From assembly GCA_964648365.1 (NCBI GenBank), contig CAZYLK010000008.1, positions 1 through 63,037 on the forward strand: a stretch of DNA of 63,037 nt, given 5' to 3'. A program made the translations under genes and the position numbers. A model generated the notes under the pieces. That model saw only the letters and a list, made by a program, of their open reading frames with translations. It did not search any database and was not told the DNA's origin. The stretch comes from SURF-32 sp964648365 (GTDB lineage Bacteria > Planctomycetota > Phycisphaerae > UBA1845). Shown here in pieces: positions 40,791 through 49,630 of the stretch. Position 1 is the first letter of the stretch. Each line of letters opens with the position of its first letter.

Positions 40791-40919
40791 CGCGCGTGGC
40801 ACGGGCATCTTGCCCGTGATTGCGACTCGGTATTTGACCCGCCCCGAGGGATACTGCATCACGACAGGCAGGCGCCTGCCGCCCTTCGAATCACGGCCTG
40901 GAAGGCCGTGCCACGCGCG
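40791..40919. repeat. 129-bp element with 14-bp terminal inverted repeats and three hairpins
   Basis: The ends CGCGCGTGGCACGG (40791-40804) and CCGTGCCACGCGCG (40906-40919) are perfect inverted repeats. Inside are CACGGGCATCTTGCCCGTG (40800-40818), GGCAGGCGCCTGCC (40867-40880) and CACGGCCTGGAAGGCCGTG (40892-40910). It fills much of the gap between aroDE and the NAD synthase gene. It has the form of a paired REP or small MITE; no transposase is encoded. Confidence 0.8.
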
Positions 40920-41009
40920 TGCCACGTTCGAGCGTGCCCGCCGGGTCTGTCACGCACCCGCCCGCGGCGCCGGCGACAGCAACATCCCTCCCACCTACAA
41001 TCTCAACCC

Positions 41010-42833
41010 ATGCGGATCGCCCTGGCGCAGCTCAACCCCACCGTCGCCGACGTGTCCGGCAACACCGCCCTCGTCCTCGACGCCCTCCGCCGCGCCGAGG
41101 CCGATGGGGCCGACCTGGTGCTCTTCCCGGAACTGATCACGGTCGGCTATCCGCCCAAGGATCTGGTCAACCGGCGCGACCTGGTGGCGGCCAACCTGGC
41201 GGCGCTGGATCGCATCGCCGCCGCCACGACGCGCACCGCGGCCGTGGTGGGATACGTCGGCGATGACGTGTTCCCCGGCAGCGGTCGGGTGCAGAACTGC
41301 GCCGCCCTGTGCGTCGGCGGCAAGATCACGGCGCGTTATGCCAAGCGCCTGCTGCCCGTCTACGACGTATTCGACGAATCCCGCTACTTCACGCACGGCA
41401 GTACGGTCTGCGTCTGCCGCGTACCCGTCGCGAGCGCGCCCGGCGGACACACCCGTGACGTAGCCATCGGCCTGACCATCTGCGAAGACCTGTGGCACGA
41501 CCGGCAGTTCAGCGGCCGGCGGATGTACGGCGTCGATCCGATCGCCGAAACCGTCGCGGCCGGGGCCGAGCTGATCGTCAACATCTCCGCCTCGCCGTTT
41601 ACCGCTTCCAAGCCGGAGTTCCGCGAGGCACTGTTCGGCGTGCAGGCCCGCGAGCATGACGTGATCGTCGCGTACTGCGGGCAGGTCGGCGGCAACGACG
41701 ATCTCGTGTTCGACGGATGCAGCACCGTGTTCGGTGCGGACGGCTCGATCCTCGCCCGGGCGAAATCGTTCGAGCCGGATCTACTGATCGTCGATCTGCC
41801 GGAACCCGCACCCGAGCCGCGGGCTTCAGCCCGCGCGAACGCTGCGGTCCCAAGCGAGCCGCGGGCTTCAGCCCGCGCGGAGTCTGCGACTTCGGATACA
41901 TCCCCCGCCGAAAACCGCATCCTCCACCACGCCGCGCCGGCCGCTACGCCAACCCAACGGATCGAGCCGCGCGGCGACTACCTCGACCGCATCTGGTCGG
42001 CCCTCGTGCTCGGCGCGCGGGATTACACCCGCAAATGCGGCTTCCGCGGCGTGGTCATCGGCCTGTCCGGCGGCATCGACTCGGCACTGACCGCCGCGCT
42101 GGCGGTCGACGCGCTGGGCGCCGCCAACGTGCTCGGCGTGGCCATGCCGTCGCGATACAGCAGCACACACAGCGTCGAGGACGCCCGACTGCTGGCGGAG
42201 AATCTCGGCATCGAGTTTCACCTCGTCTCCATCGAAGCGGCACACGCCGCCATGGAGCAGAGCCTGGCCCCGTGCTTCGCCGGGCGCGAATCCGACGTGA
42301 CCGAAGAGAACATCCAGGCCCGCCTGCGCGGCGCGGTGGCCATGGCGCTGGCCAACAAGTTCGGTCGGCTGGTCTTCAGCACGGGCAACAAGAGCGAACT
42401 GGCCGTCGGGTACTGCACGCTCTACGGCGACATGTGCGGCGGGCTGGCGCTGATCAGCGACGTACCCAAGACGACGGTCTATGAACTGTCGAAACGCCAC
42501 AACGCCCGCTGCGGCGCGGCCGTGATCCCCGAACGCACGCTGGCGAAACCCCCCTCCGCCGAGTTGCGCCCCGACCAGTGCGACCAGGACACGCTGCCGC
42601 CCTATGACGTGCTGGATGCGATTCTGGTCCGCTACATCGAGCACGATCTGCCCATCGACGAGATCATCCGCGAAGGCTTCGACCCGGCCACGGTCTGCTG
42701 GGTCGCCACGGCCGTGGACCGCAATGAATACAAACGTCAGCAGGCGGCCGTGGGCATCAAGGTCACCTCGCGGGCCTTCGGCACCGGCCGGCGCATGCCG
42801 ATCGCCGCGCGGTGGCGGCTGGAGGAAGCGTAG
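41010..42833 (+). CDS. nadE: Glutamine-dependent NAD+ synthetase
   Basis: 607 residues. The N-terminal nitrilase-like glutaminase (about 1-260) has the triad Glu41 (FPELITVGY), Lys112 (YAKRLLP) and Cys158 (TICEDLW). The synthetase domain begins about 320, with the PP-loop GLSGGIDSALT (about 350-360) and STGNKSELAVGY. It converts deamido-NAD to NAD using ammonia channelled from glutamine. Oddity: between the domains, residues 269-276 and 283-290 both read EPRASARA, encoded by two copies of a dispersed palindromic DNA repeat inserted in frame. A TACAAT lies nine bases before the ATG (40996-41001), possibly a leaderless start. Confidence 0.96.
   Translation: MRIALAQLNPTVADVSGNTALVLDALRRAEADGADLVLFPELITVGYPPKDLVNRRDLVAANLAALDRIAAATTRTAAVVGYVGDDVFPGSGRVQNCAALCVGGKITARYAKRLLPVYDVFDESRYFTHGSTVCVCRVPVASAPGGHTRDVAIGLTICEDLWHDRQFSGRRMYGVDPIAETVAAGAELIVNISASPFTASKPEFREALFGVQAREHDVIVAYCGQVGGNDDLVFDGCSTVFGADGSILARAKSFEPDLLIVDLPEPAPEPRASARANAAVPSEPRASARAESATSDTSPAENRILHHAAPAATPTQRIEPRGDYLDRIWSALVLGARDYTRKCGFRGVVIGLSGGIDSALTAALAVDALGAANVLGVAMPSRYSSTHSVEDARLLAENLGIEFHLVSIEAAHAAMEQSLAPCFAGRESDVTEENIQARLRGAVAMALANKFGRLVFSTGNKSELAVGYCTLYGDMCGGLALISDVPKTTVYELSKRHNARCGAAVIPERTLAKPPSAELRPDQCDQDTLPPYDVLDAILVRYIEHDLPIDEIIREGFDPATVCWVATAVDRNEYKRQQAAVGIKVTSRAFGTGRRMPIAARWRLEEA
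41814..41879. repeat. Two in-frame copies of the GGCTTCAGCC palindrome inside nadE
   Basis: Two identical 24-base copies (41814-41837 and 41856-41879) start GAGCCGCGGGC, have the core GGGCTTCAGCCC and end CGCGCG. They are spaced 42 bases apart, so both read in the same frame. The second copy continues GAGTCTGC, matching the copy in neuC. Confidence 0.95.
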
Positions 42834-42862
42834 CCGTTCGGCGGCTCGACCTCTGCGCAGGT

Positions 42863-44056
42863 TCAGCGCGCTCCCGCTTCCACCGCCGCAATCAGCGCGG
42901 CATGGTCGACGAAGTCGACGTCGTCGTCGCAATCGACGTCGAATACGCGGCACGGCTCAGCGAGCGGACCACGGCCGGGGCCGGTGAAGCAGGTCTGAAA
43001 CGCGGCTGCGTCGGCCAGATCTGCGTCGCCGTCACCGTCGCGATCGGCGTGGGAGCCTTCCCTGCGTGGCACGACCAGATCGGCGAAGACGATCAGATGG
43101 TCGGACGCGGCCGCGCTGATGCCGGGCGGGAGCGGATCGCCGTACTTCGGCAGCCCCCCCCCGCGCTGCTCATCGGCCGAATCGTAAACCTCCGCCGGCG
43201 CGCAGGCCCCGGAAAGGCGGTGGCTGGCCAGGATGTAGTCGATGCGTCGCCCGCTGACGTGCGTGCCCTGAAAGCCGTCCATCTGCCGGGCGTCGAGCAC
43301 CGTCGTGGCAGGGCCGTTCCAGCGACCCATGTAATGAAACGGATCGTTGATGATCCCGCCCTCTCGATACAGCACTTCGCGCAGATCGAGGCCCAGACGG
43401 AACGACTGCGGCAGGCCCGTGGGCAACTCGACAAACGGATTGGGCACACCCGGCGGACCGGTCACGACGGCGTTCATGTCGCCGAGGATGACGAACGCCT
43501 CGCGCGAGCCGGCCAGGTCCGCAACGACCTGTTCAAACCGCGCCGCTTCGCACGCCCGGCGGAACTCGTCGGCGTTGGTGGTGCTGGCCTTCAGGTGATT
43601 GGTCACCAGCGTCAGGTCGATCGGTGTATCGGGCACGTCGACGACCACCTCGATGATCAGGCGCGTCAGATCGTTGGCGCTGCCGTCGCCGGAAATCGAC
43701 CCAGACGTGTGGATCACGGTCTCGCGCAGCGGCAGCCGGCTGATGAATCCGTTGCGCAGGCTTCCGAACGGGTTGGTCGTGGGCACGACGACGTGCTCGT
43801 AGCCGGTTTCGCTCGCCAGCGTCTCGAGGTAGCCGGCTTCGACGTTGCCGTTGACTTCGTTGATCGCCACCACGTCCGCCCCGACGCGGTTGAGCACCAG
43901 GGCCGCGGCGCGGTATTGGCCGCTGCCGGGTTCACCGACGGATTCAATGTTCCACGTCGCGACGCGCACGGGCGACTGCGCGACGGCGGTCGAGACCGAC
44001 GCCGCCAAGGCGACGAGGATACGGATGGCGTGAAGGATCGACGATGGCAACGGCAT
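42863..44056 (-). CDS. Secreted endonuclease/exonuclease/phosphatase family protein with dockerin-like tail
   Basis: 397 residues. A signal peptide (about 5-26, ending STAVAQ) is followed by an EEP fold: VRVATWNIES (first metal Asn), INEVNGN (Glu), TNHLKA, ILGDMNA (the Asp/Asn pair), RIDYILAS and AASDHLIVFADL (catalytic Asp-His). The C-terminal 60 residues are the planctomycete double Ca2+ loop, DRDGDGDADLADAAAF, CFTG, then DVDCDDDVDFVDHAAL. It is likely an extracellular nuclease or phosphodiesterase. A C9 tract lies at 43154-43162. Confidence 0.85.
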   Translation of the reverse strand: MPLPSSILHAIRILVALAASVSTAVAQSPVRVATWNIESVGEPGSGQYRAAALVLNRVGADVVAINEVNGNVEAGYLETLASETGYEHVVVPTTNPFGSLRNGFISRLPLRETVIHTSGSISGDGSANDLTRLIIEVVVDVPDTPIDLTLVTNHLKASTTNADEFRRACEAARFEQVVADLAGSREAFVILGDMNAVVTGPPGVPNPFVELPTGLPQSFRLGLDLREVLYREGGIINDPFHYMGRWNGPATTVLDARQMDGFQGTHVSGRRIDYILASHRLSGACAPAEVYDSADEQRGGGLPKYGDPLPPGISAAASDHLIVFADLVVPRREGSHADRDGDGDADLADAAAFQTCFTGPGRGPLAEPCRVFDVDCDDDVDFVDHAALIAAVEAGAR

Positions 44057-44302
44057 CGCGGTTTCGGCTCCAAAGCGGATCGGCCATGCACCGCGCGACC
44101 CGGGCCAGCGCAAGCCCCCGCGGCGCAACGTGAGTCATTGTACCCGGACACGTTAAGATGCCGTTAAGACCGCCGCGAGACGTCGGCCATCCAAACCGTC
44201 CGCCGCGTGCGGATCAGGAAGCCGCCACACGAACACTATTCCGCCAACGCAGCCATTGGTCTGCGGATTACCGCCGCCCTACTCCACCCACCCGGAGCAA
44301 GC

Positions 44303-45847
44303 CTACTTCCGCGCCGCCGCCTCCGCGATGCGCCGCGCCAGCGCTTCGACCTCGTCCGCCTGGTTCATCATGACGACAATCGCCTGATCGCTTTCGGGCA
44401 GCAGGCTGACGAGCGTGTAGAACGTGCCGGCCGAGCCGTTGTGCCAGTGCATCGGCTTGCCCTCGAACTCGGCCACCACCCAGCCGCCGGCGTAGTCGTC
44501 GCCCGGGGCGGGCGTGTGCAGCCGCTTGATCGTGGCGGCTTTGAGCGGGCCGTCCTTGCCGCGCAGGCCGGCCAGGTGATACGCAGCGTAGCGGGCCAGG
44601 TCATTGACGGACATGTTCACGTCGCCGGCCGGGGCGAGGAACTCACCCAGTTCATACTCGCCGATCGGCTGCACCTGGATCGCGTCGCCGCTGCCTCCGT
44701 GGCCGTGGGGCTGGTACGGCCGCTCGTGCGTGGCCGGCCAGCCGAACCCGGCGGACTTCAGGCCCATCGGCTCAAACACGTACTCGCGCACGAGCTGCGC
44801 CCACGGCTTGCCCGCCGCGACTTCGGCGATGTAGCCCACCAGCGCGTAGCCCGCGTTGGAATACTCGCTTTTCGTGCCCGGCGTGTGGACCGGCGGCATC
44901 ATGAGAATGTCGGCAAGAAACGCCTTGCGCTGCTCCGTCGGCGAGCCGCCCAGCGCCGTGAGCCGGTCCAGTTGCTCCTGATCGAAGGTCAGCGCCGGCG
45001 TGATGCCGCCGCGATGCTGCATGAGCTGCGTCAGCGTGACTTCGCGATAGGCGTCGTGCATCTTCATGTCGGGCAGCGCCTTGGCCAGCGTGATGTCCCA
45101 GTCGAGCTTGCCCTCCTCGATCAGCCGGCCGACCATCGTGGCTGTGACGGACTTGGTGACCGAACCGATGTGAAACAGGTCGCCCGGTTCGACCGCCTCC
45201 TGCGAGCCATGCCGCCGCACGCCCACCACGGCGACATCGACGACTTTGTCTCCCTTGACATGTGCGGCCGCGATCGCCGGCACGCCGTGCAGCTTGCAGA
45301 GCTTCGTGAGCAAATCCTTCAAATCGGTGAACGACTTGAACGCGTCATCGTCGTTGACCGGCGCCGTACCCGGCTGAAGCAGCAGCCCGTCGATCAGGTG
45401 CGGCTTGACACTCTCGACCGAGATGGACATCTTCAGCCACTCGCCCTTGCTGGTGACAGCGTGGACCACCATGCCGTAGTCCTGCCCGCCTTCATAGCGC
45501 TTGATCTCGGCGATGCGCAGCGGCCCGGTCGCGGTGCCCATGAGCACCTCGTAAGTCGGCCAGCGCACCTGCTTGCGAAACGCTTCCGTGAAGGTGGCCT
45601 CGTAGTGCTTCTTCATCTCCTCGGACTCGCCCTTGCGGACGACCTTGAGCCATTCTGCAAAGGCCTTGCCGACCGGCGAATCCGGCGGCGGCAGGTCGTC
45701 AGCCCGCGCGGCCGGCGCGAGCGCCGCCAGGCCCGAAAGAGCCAGGCTCGCAACCATGAGGATCTTGCGTCGCCTGCATCGCGAGGCAACGGAGGAATGA
45801 GGATGAATGAGCGACGCAACGGCCGAGAATCGGGATGAACTTGTCAT
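44303..45847 (-). CDS. Secreted serine hydrolase of the beta-lactamase/class C fold
   Basis: 514 residues. It has an N-terminal signal-like segment (about 31-48), a preceding domain of about 120 residues (GKAFAEWLKVVRKGES...) like the DUF3887/NTF2-like leader of such proteins, and then the penicillin-binding fold: SVTKS (SxxK, about 232), YSNAGY (YxN) and HNGSAG in place of KTG near residue 470. It may be an esterase, peptidase or lactamase; the sequence does not decide. The ATG at 45847 was chosen; the frame starts ten codons earlier. Confidence 0.85.
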   Translation of the reverse strand: MTSSSRFSAVASLIHPHSSVASRCRRRKILMVASLALSGLAALAPAARADDLPPPDSPVGKAFAEWLKVVRKGESEEMKKHYEATFTEAFRKQVRWPTYEVLMGTATGPLRIAEIKRYEGGQDYGMVVHAVTSKGEWLKMSISVESVKPHLIDGLLLQPGTAPVNDDDAFKSFTDLKDLLTKLCKLHGVPAIAAAHVKGDKVVDVAVVGVRRHGSQEAVEPGDLFHIGSVTKSVTATMVGRLIEEGKLDWDITLAKALPDMKMHDAYREVTLTQLMQHRGGITPALTFDQEQLDRLTALGGSPTEQRKAFLADILMMPPVHTPGTKSEYSNAGYALVGYIAEVAAGKPWAQLVREYVFEPMGLKSAGFGWPATHERPYQPHGHGGSGDAIQVQPIGEYELGEFLAPAGDVNMSVNDLARYAAYHLAGLRGKDGPLKAATIKRLHTPAPGDDYAGGWVVAEFEGKPMHWHNGSAGTFYTLVSLLPESDQAIVVMMNQADEVEALARRIAEAAARK

Positions 45848-45900
45848 GGCAATAGGCACGGCAAAGCAGGCTATCATTCGTACCGACTCGCGCCGGCGCG

Positions 45901-45948
45901 TGGCACCGGCTTCCAGCCGGTGGAATCACGGCCTGGAAGGCCGTGCCA
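45901..45948. repeat. Paired palindromic repeats (BIME-like)
   Basis: Two hairpins, CACCGGCTTCCAGCCGGTG and CACGGCCTGGAAGGCCGTG, lie within flanks TGGCA/TGCCA. They sit between two minus-strand genes, 18 bases after the stop of the PQQ-like gene. Confidence 0.85.
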
Positions 45949-45965
45949 CACAATCCTCGGGCAGC

Positions 45966-47246
45966 TTAGCCCAGGTCGAAGGCCATGATGTCCTTCCGGT
46001 CGCGAATGTAAAGGCGCTTGCCCACCAGGGTCGGCGCCGCCCACGCCCACTTCTCCGTCGCCACCTTGGCCTGCGACAGGACTTTCAACCCCTCGGACGA
46101 TGCCTGGGCCAGGGCCAGATTCCCGTCCTCGTCCAGGATAATCAGTTTGTCGCCGGTCCAGAGGCAGGTCGCCTTGGTGAAGCCGCGCTCGCGCCACAGC
46201 ACTTCACCGTCTTCGAGCCGCAGCCCCTGGAAGAACGCCGGCCCGAAGTCGCCGCTCGACCCGTACACCATGTCGCCGACGATCACCGGGTTGGCGTGGT
46301 GCAGGCGCATCTTGCGGTGGAACCAGAGTTCCTCGGTGGTCGTCTTGTCGCCGTCCGCCTTCAGCCGGATCACCCGGCTGCCGGAGTCGTACGCGGCCGA
46401 GCAGAACAGCAGATCCTTGCCGTTCCACACCGGCGTGGAGAGGTTCGCGCCGTACTGCGTCGGGTGTTCGTGCCGCCAGAGCAGCTTGCCGTCGATCGGG
46501 CTGACACCGGCGATCTCCGCCGCCATGAAGCAGACGAGCTGATCCTGGTTGTTGAAGCGAATCAGGATGGGCGACGAGTGCGTGGGCTGAAAGTCGAGCG
46601 CTTTCCACGCGACCTTGCCGTCCGCCTGGTTGAACGCCATCAGCGCCTGACCCTCGCCGCCGCCGACAAAGGTGATGATCGTATCCTTGTAGGCCACCGG
46701 GCTGGTGGAGTACCCGCGCCCGGGAACCTCCGCGCCGAACTCTTTCGGCATGTCGTGCGTCCACACGAGCTTGCCTGACTTTTTGTCGAAGCAGTACAGC
46801 ACCGAGTTGGTGCCGATCGAATAGAGCCGGTCGCCGACGACGAGCGGCGTGGCCGCCGGCCCCGGGCCGAACTGGGCCATCAGTTCCGTAAACGGCGACG
46901 CCTGCTTGTGCTCCCAGCGCGTCTTGCCGGTGGCCGCGTCGAGACACACGGTGAACTCGTCGTCGCCGGTGCGATACATCGTGTACAGCGCGTCGCCGTC
47001 AACGAGCACCGTCGAATAGCCGTCGCCCAGCGCCCGCTTCCACACCTGCTTCGGCCCGGCCTCCTCCCACTTGTCGGCCAGGCTGGCAGGCTGCGTGGTA
47101 AAGTCCCGATTCGGCCCGCCCCACTGCGTCCACTGGGCCGAAGCCGCGGCCGTCAATGCGAGTGCGACCCCGGCCGTCCGCGCCAGCGTGTACATGCGGC
47201 CGAACCCGCGCCCGCAAGAGGCGGGTCGACGGTCATCAGCGCTCAT
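45966..47246 (-). CDS. Secreted PQQ-like beta-propeller repeat protein
   Basis: About 426 residues. A hydrophobic signal (TLARTAGVALALTAAASAQ) is followed by WTQWGGPNRDFTT, the standard start of planctomycete outer PQQ-like propellers, then repeats of the type LYxIGTNSVLYCFDKKSGKLVWTHDMP and VSPIDGKLLWRHEHP. No PQQ-binding catalytic residues are evident, so it is likely a BamB-like structural or sensing propeller. The ATG at 47246 overlaps the stop of a small upstream ORF; the ATG at 47195 is an alternative start. Confidence 0.8.
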   Translation of the reverse strand: MSADDRRPASCGRGFGRMYTLARTAGVALALTAAASAQWTQWGGPNRDFTTQPASLADKWEEAGPKQVWKRALGDGYSTVLVDGDALYTMYRTGDDEFTVCLDAATGKTRWEHKQASPFTELMAQFGPGPAATPLVVGDRLYSIGTNSVLYCFDKKSGKLVWTHDMPKEFGAEVPGRGYSTSPVAYKDTIITFVGGGEGQALMAFNQADGKVAWKALDFQPTHSSPILIRFNNQDQLVCFMAAEIAGVSPIDGKLLWRHEHPTQYGANLSTPVWNGKDLLFCSAAYDSGSRVIRLKADGDKTTTEELWFHRKMRLHHANPVIVGDMVYGSSGDFGPAFFQGLRLEDGEVLWRERGFTKATCLWTGDKLIILDEDGNLALAQASSEGLKVLSQAKVATEKWAWAAPTLVGKRLYIRDRKDIMAFDLG

Positions 47247-47388
47247 GCATCCACCCGGTGTGTCGGTCGTCCGGCGTCGGGTTCCAGTGTGCGGCCGCAT
47301 CGAGGGGAAAGTCATTGATCGCAATCTCCGGAGGAAAGGGCTTAAGAAACGACAGCGGGCTCGCCGTGAGGGGGCGAGCCCGCATCAT
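47236..47388 (-). CDS. Possible 50-residue leader ORF with strong Shine-Dalgarno
   Basis: AGGAGGTG lies seven bases before ATGATG (47388), the best ribosome binding site in the window. The 50-codon frame begins MMRARPLTASPLSFLKPFP, ends WMHER, and its TGA overlaps the ATG of the propeller gene. Codons 3-12 coincide with an 11-bp hairpin (47355-47383). It is unlike any family I know. It could be a regulatory leader peptide that couples or attenuates translation. Confidence 0.4.
   Translation of the reverse strand: MMRARPLTASPLSFLKPFPPEIAINDFPLDAAAHWNPTPDDRHTGWMHER
47355..47383. terminator. Strong hairpin within the leader ORF (terminator- or attenuator-like)
   Basis: GCGGGCTCGCC and GGCGAGCCCGC pair perfectly over 11 bp with a 7-base loop. 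On the minus strand it is followed by TGTCGTTTCTT, a modest U-rich tail, 109 bases before the propeller ATG. Confidence 0.5.
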
Positions 47389-48071
47389 CCGGGTTCACCT
47401 CCTCCCGAAGCCCCGAATGGCCGCACAATCCGGCGTGGGGTCGTGTCGTCAACGGCACCGACGCCTCCTGGCGACACAGCGCTGCGGCGAGCAATGCACT
47501 GACGAACCCCGGCCGGCAAGCGGCATGGGCCATTGTGCCGAATCGATCACACCGGTTCAACCACGGCGGCGGGATCCGACAAGGCCGGACACGATTTGAC
47601 GAGCCCCGCCACGCCGGCGATCAGCAAGCAGCAGCAAGGAAGGATACGTGACAGTTTCGGCGCGAGGCACATCGTGGCATGGTCTCGCCTTCGAGGCCGT
47701 GGCCTTCGTGCCACCCAAGGTATCACGCCCCCAGCAAGAAAATTGTCCAGGATTTGGCTTGAACTCGCTCCCCGTCATGGGGTACAATCCGGAGTGCGGT
47801 CGACGGTGCCGATCTCCGGCATGTTTTCTCGGGTAGCGTCCGGCCGCATCGCTGGGGGGCGGACCGGGTCATCGATGCGCGCAATCAAGATCGTGGCTGG
47901 TGTGGATGCGAGGCAGGCGCCCAATGTCGCGGCATCGCCGGCTGCACAGCGGTCGAAGACGTACAGTCGATTCTCGATCCGGAACCGTGACGTAAACCGT
48001 CGGTGCGATTCCCATGTCGCATCGTCGTGTTGCTCTGGTCGTACGTGTGGTTGAAGTACAAGGAGACCAAG
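47389..48071. other. Intergenic region with repeat and promoter candidates
   Basis: No gene is convincing. It holds a degenerate palindromic element (47673-47713, starting CGTGGCATGG and ending CGTGCCAC) and a plus-strand promoter candidate at 47759-47788. Confidence 0.45.
47759..47788 (+). promoter_or_regulatory. Putative promoter for the FG-GAP gene
   Basis: TTGAAC (47759-47764), an 18-base spacer and TACAAT (47783-47788), about 285 bases before the FG-GAP ATG. Confidence 0.4.
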
Positions 48072-49502
48072 ATGAGTTCTTCGATGCCCGCCCATGTCGC
48101 GATAGCTATCCTGATCGGATGCGTGACGGCCTGCGCCCAGAACTGTGGCCAGGAACTGCTAAAGCTCGTCGCGGACGACGGCGCGAGAAAGGACAGCTTC
48201 GGCGCCCCCTTGGCGATAGACGGGTCGATCGGCGTCGTCGGCGCTCGCCTTAATGACGACCACGGAGAAGACTCCGGATCCGCCTACCTGTTCGATATGA
48301 TCACGGGCGAACAACTCTACAAGCTGCTGCCCGACGACGGCGCCGCCGCGGACGTATTCGGACAGGCCGTTGCGATCCACGGAACGACCGTCATTGCGGG
48401 CGCCCCCGATGACGACGACCGGGGCGCCGGCTCCGGGTCCGCCTACCTCTTCGACGCCGCTACCGGCGAGCAGCTTTTCAAGCTCCTGGCCGCCGACGGC
48501 GACAGGGACGATCGCTTCGGCGCTGCCGTGGCAATCAGCGGCACGCGCGCCATCGTCGCGGCCGTGTGGGACGAACCGAACGGCAGCTACTCTGGCTCCG
48601 CGTACGTTTTTGATACCACCACGGGCGAGCAGTTGTTCAAGCTGCTGCCGGACGACGGCGCACCGAGCGATTTCTTCGGTGGCTCCGTGGCCATCAGCGG
48701 GACGCTGGCCATCGTGGGGGCGTTTCGCGACGACGACAACGGCGCCGATTCCGGCGCGGTGTACGTCTTCGATATCACCACCGGCGAGCAACTCTCGAAG
48801 CTCCTGCCCGACGACGGCGCCGCGGGCGACAGATTCGGCCACTCCGTAGCGCTCAGCGGCGACGTGGCCGTCATCGCGGCGGATTACGACAGTGATCTGG
48901 GCGAACACTCGGGGGCCGTCTACGTATTCGACGTGACCACCGGCCAGCAGTTGCACAAGCTGCTGCCCGATGAGGGTGCTGCGGCTGACCGATTCGGTGT
49001 TTCGGTTGCGTTGAGCGGCGCTACGGCCGTCATCGGATCGCTCCGCGGTCGTACCGGTACGGCCTATCTGTTTGATGTCGAATCCGGCACACAGATTCGC
49101 ACCCTGGTGCCGAGCCGTGGAAGGAAGCCGGCGTTTGGCGTATCGGTCTCGATCAGCGGCGACAGCGCCTTCATCGGAGCACCTGCTGACAATACGAACG
49201 GCAAGCGGTCCGGGGCGGCTCACGTCATGAATGCGGCATGCGTGTGCGGCGGCCATGAGAAGATCAAAAAGGCATCGTGCCAGGACCAGAATGGAGCCAA
49301 TCAACTGAAGGTCTTGCTGGCCAACGGGCTGGAAGGAGACGAGTTTGCGGTCACCCTTCCCGACGGATCGAAGAAGTCCGGCATTATTAACGCTGACGGC
49401 AAGGGCAAGATAAAGTTCAAGAACCGTCCATCCGGCGCCGGGGATGCGACGGCCGCCTGGGGCTGCGGGGCGGCGGATGAAAAGGCGTACGCCTGTCCCT
49501 GA
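48072..49502 (+). CDS. Secreted FG-GAP beta-propeller protein with Cys-containing C-terminal domain
   Basis: 476 residues from the ATG at 48072 (AGGAG upstream). A signal sequence with IGCVTACAQ (possible lipobox) is followed by seven repeats of about 52 residues of the type KLLPDDGAxxDxFGxSVAISGxxAIVGA...SGxxYVFDxTTGEQ. These are FG-GAP/integrin-alpha-type propeller blades, usually Ca2+-binding. The last 90 residues begin CVCGGHEKIKKASC and end DEKAYACP: the Cys-containing domain shared with three other proteins here. A fragment of a paralogue lies at 51970-52191. Confidence 0.85.
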   Translation: MSSSMPAHVAIAILIGCVTACAQNCGQELLKLVADDGARKDSFGAPLAIDGSIGVVGARLNDDHGEDSGSAYLFDMITGEQLYKLLPDDGAAADVFGQAVAIHGTTVIAGAPDDDDRGAGSGSAYLFDAATGEQLFKLLAADGDRDDRFGAAVAISGTRAIVAAVWDEPNGSYSGSAYVFDTTTGEQLFKLLPDDGAPSDFFGGSVAISGTLAIVGAFRDDDNGADSGAVYVFDITTGEQLSKLLPDDGAAGDRFGHSVALSGDVAVIAADYDSDLGEHSGAVYVFDVTTGQQLHKLLPDEGAAADRFGVSVALSGATAVIGSLRGRTGTAYLFDVESGTQIRTLVPSRGRKPAFGVSVSISGDSAFIGAPADNTNGKRSGAAHVMNAACVCGGHEKIKKASCQDQNGANQLKVLLANGLEGDEFAVTLPDGSKKSGIINADGKGKIKFKNRPSGAGDATAAWGCGAADEKAYACP

Positions 49503-49546
49503 ATTGGCTTGGGCGATGCGTAGCCGCTTCCCTTCCGGCGGAGAGT

Positions 49547-49566
49547 GCGCAGGCTGAAGCCTGCGC
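49547..49566. repeat. Perfect 20-bp palindrome GCGCAGGCTGAAGCCTGCGC
   Basis: A member of the dispersed GGCTTCAGCC family, located between the FG-GAP and Kelch genes. It has no following T-run. Confidence 0.85.
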
Positions 49567-49630
49567 CGCGGCGTCGGCGTGTGAATGCGTGCGCTGAATC
49601 AGTGAGGCATTGACGATCAGGAGCGCGACC

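Noticed and set aside
47342..47560. A 72-residue minus-strand ORF ahead of the propeller gene
   Set aside because: It lacks a ribosome binding site and domain features. The overlapping 50-codon frame with the strong AGGAGGTG is the better candidate.
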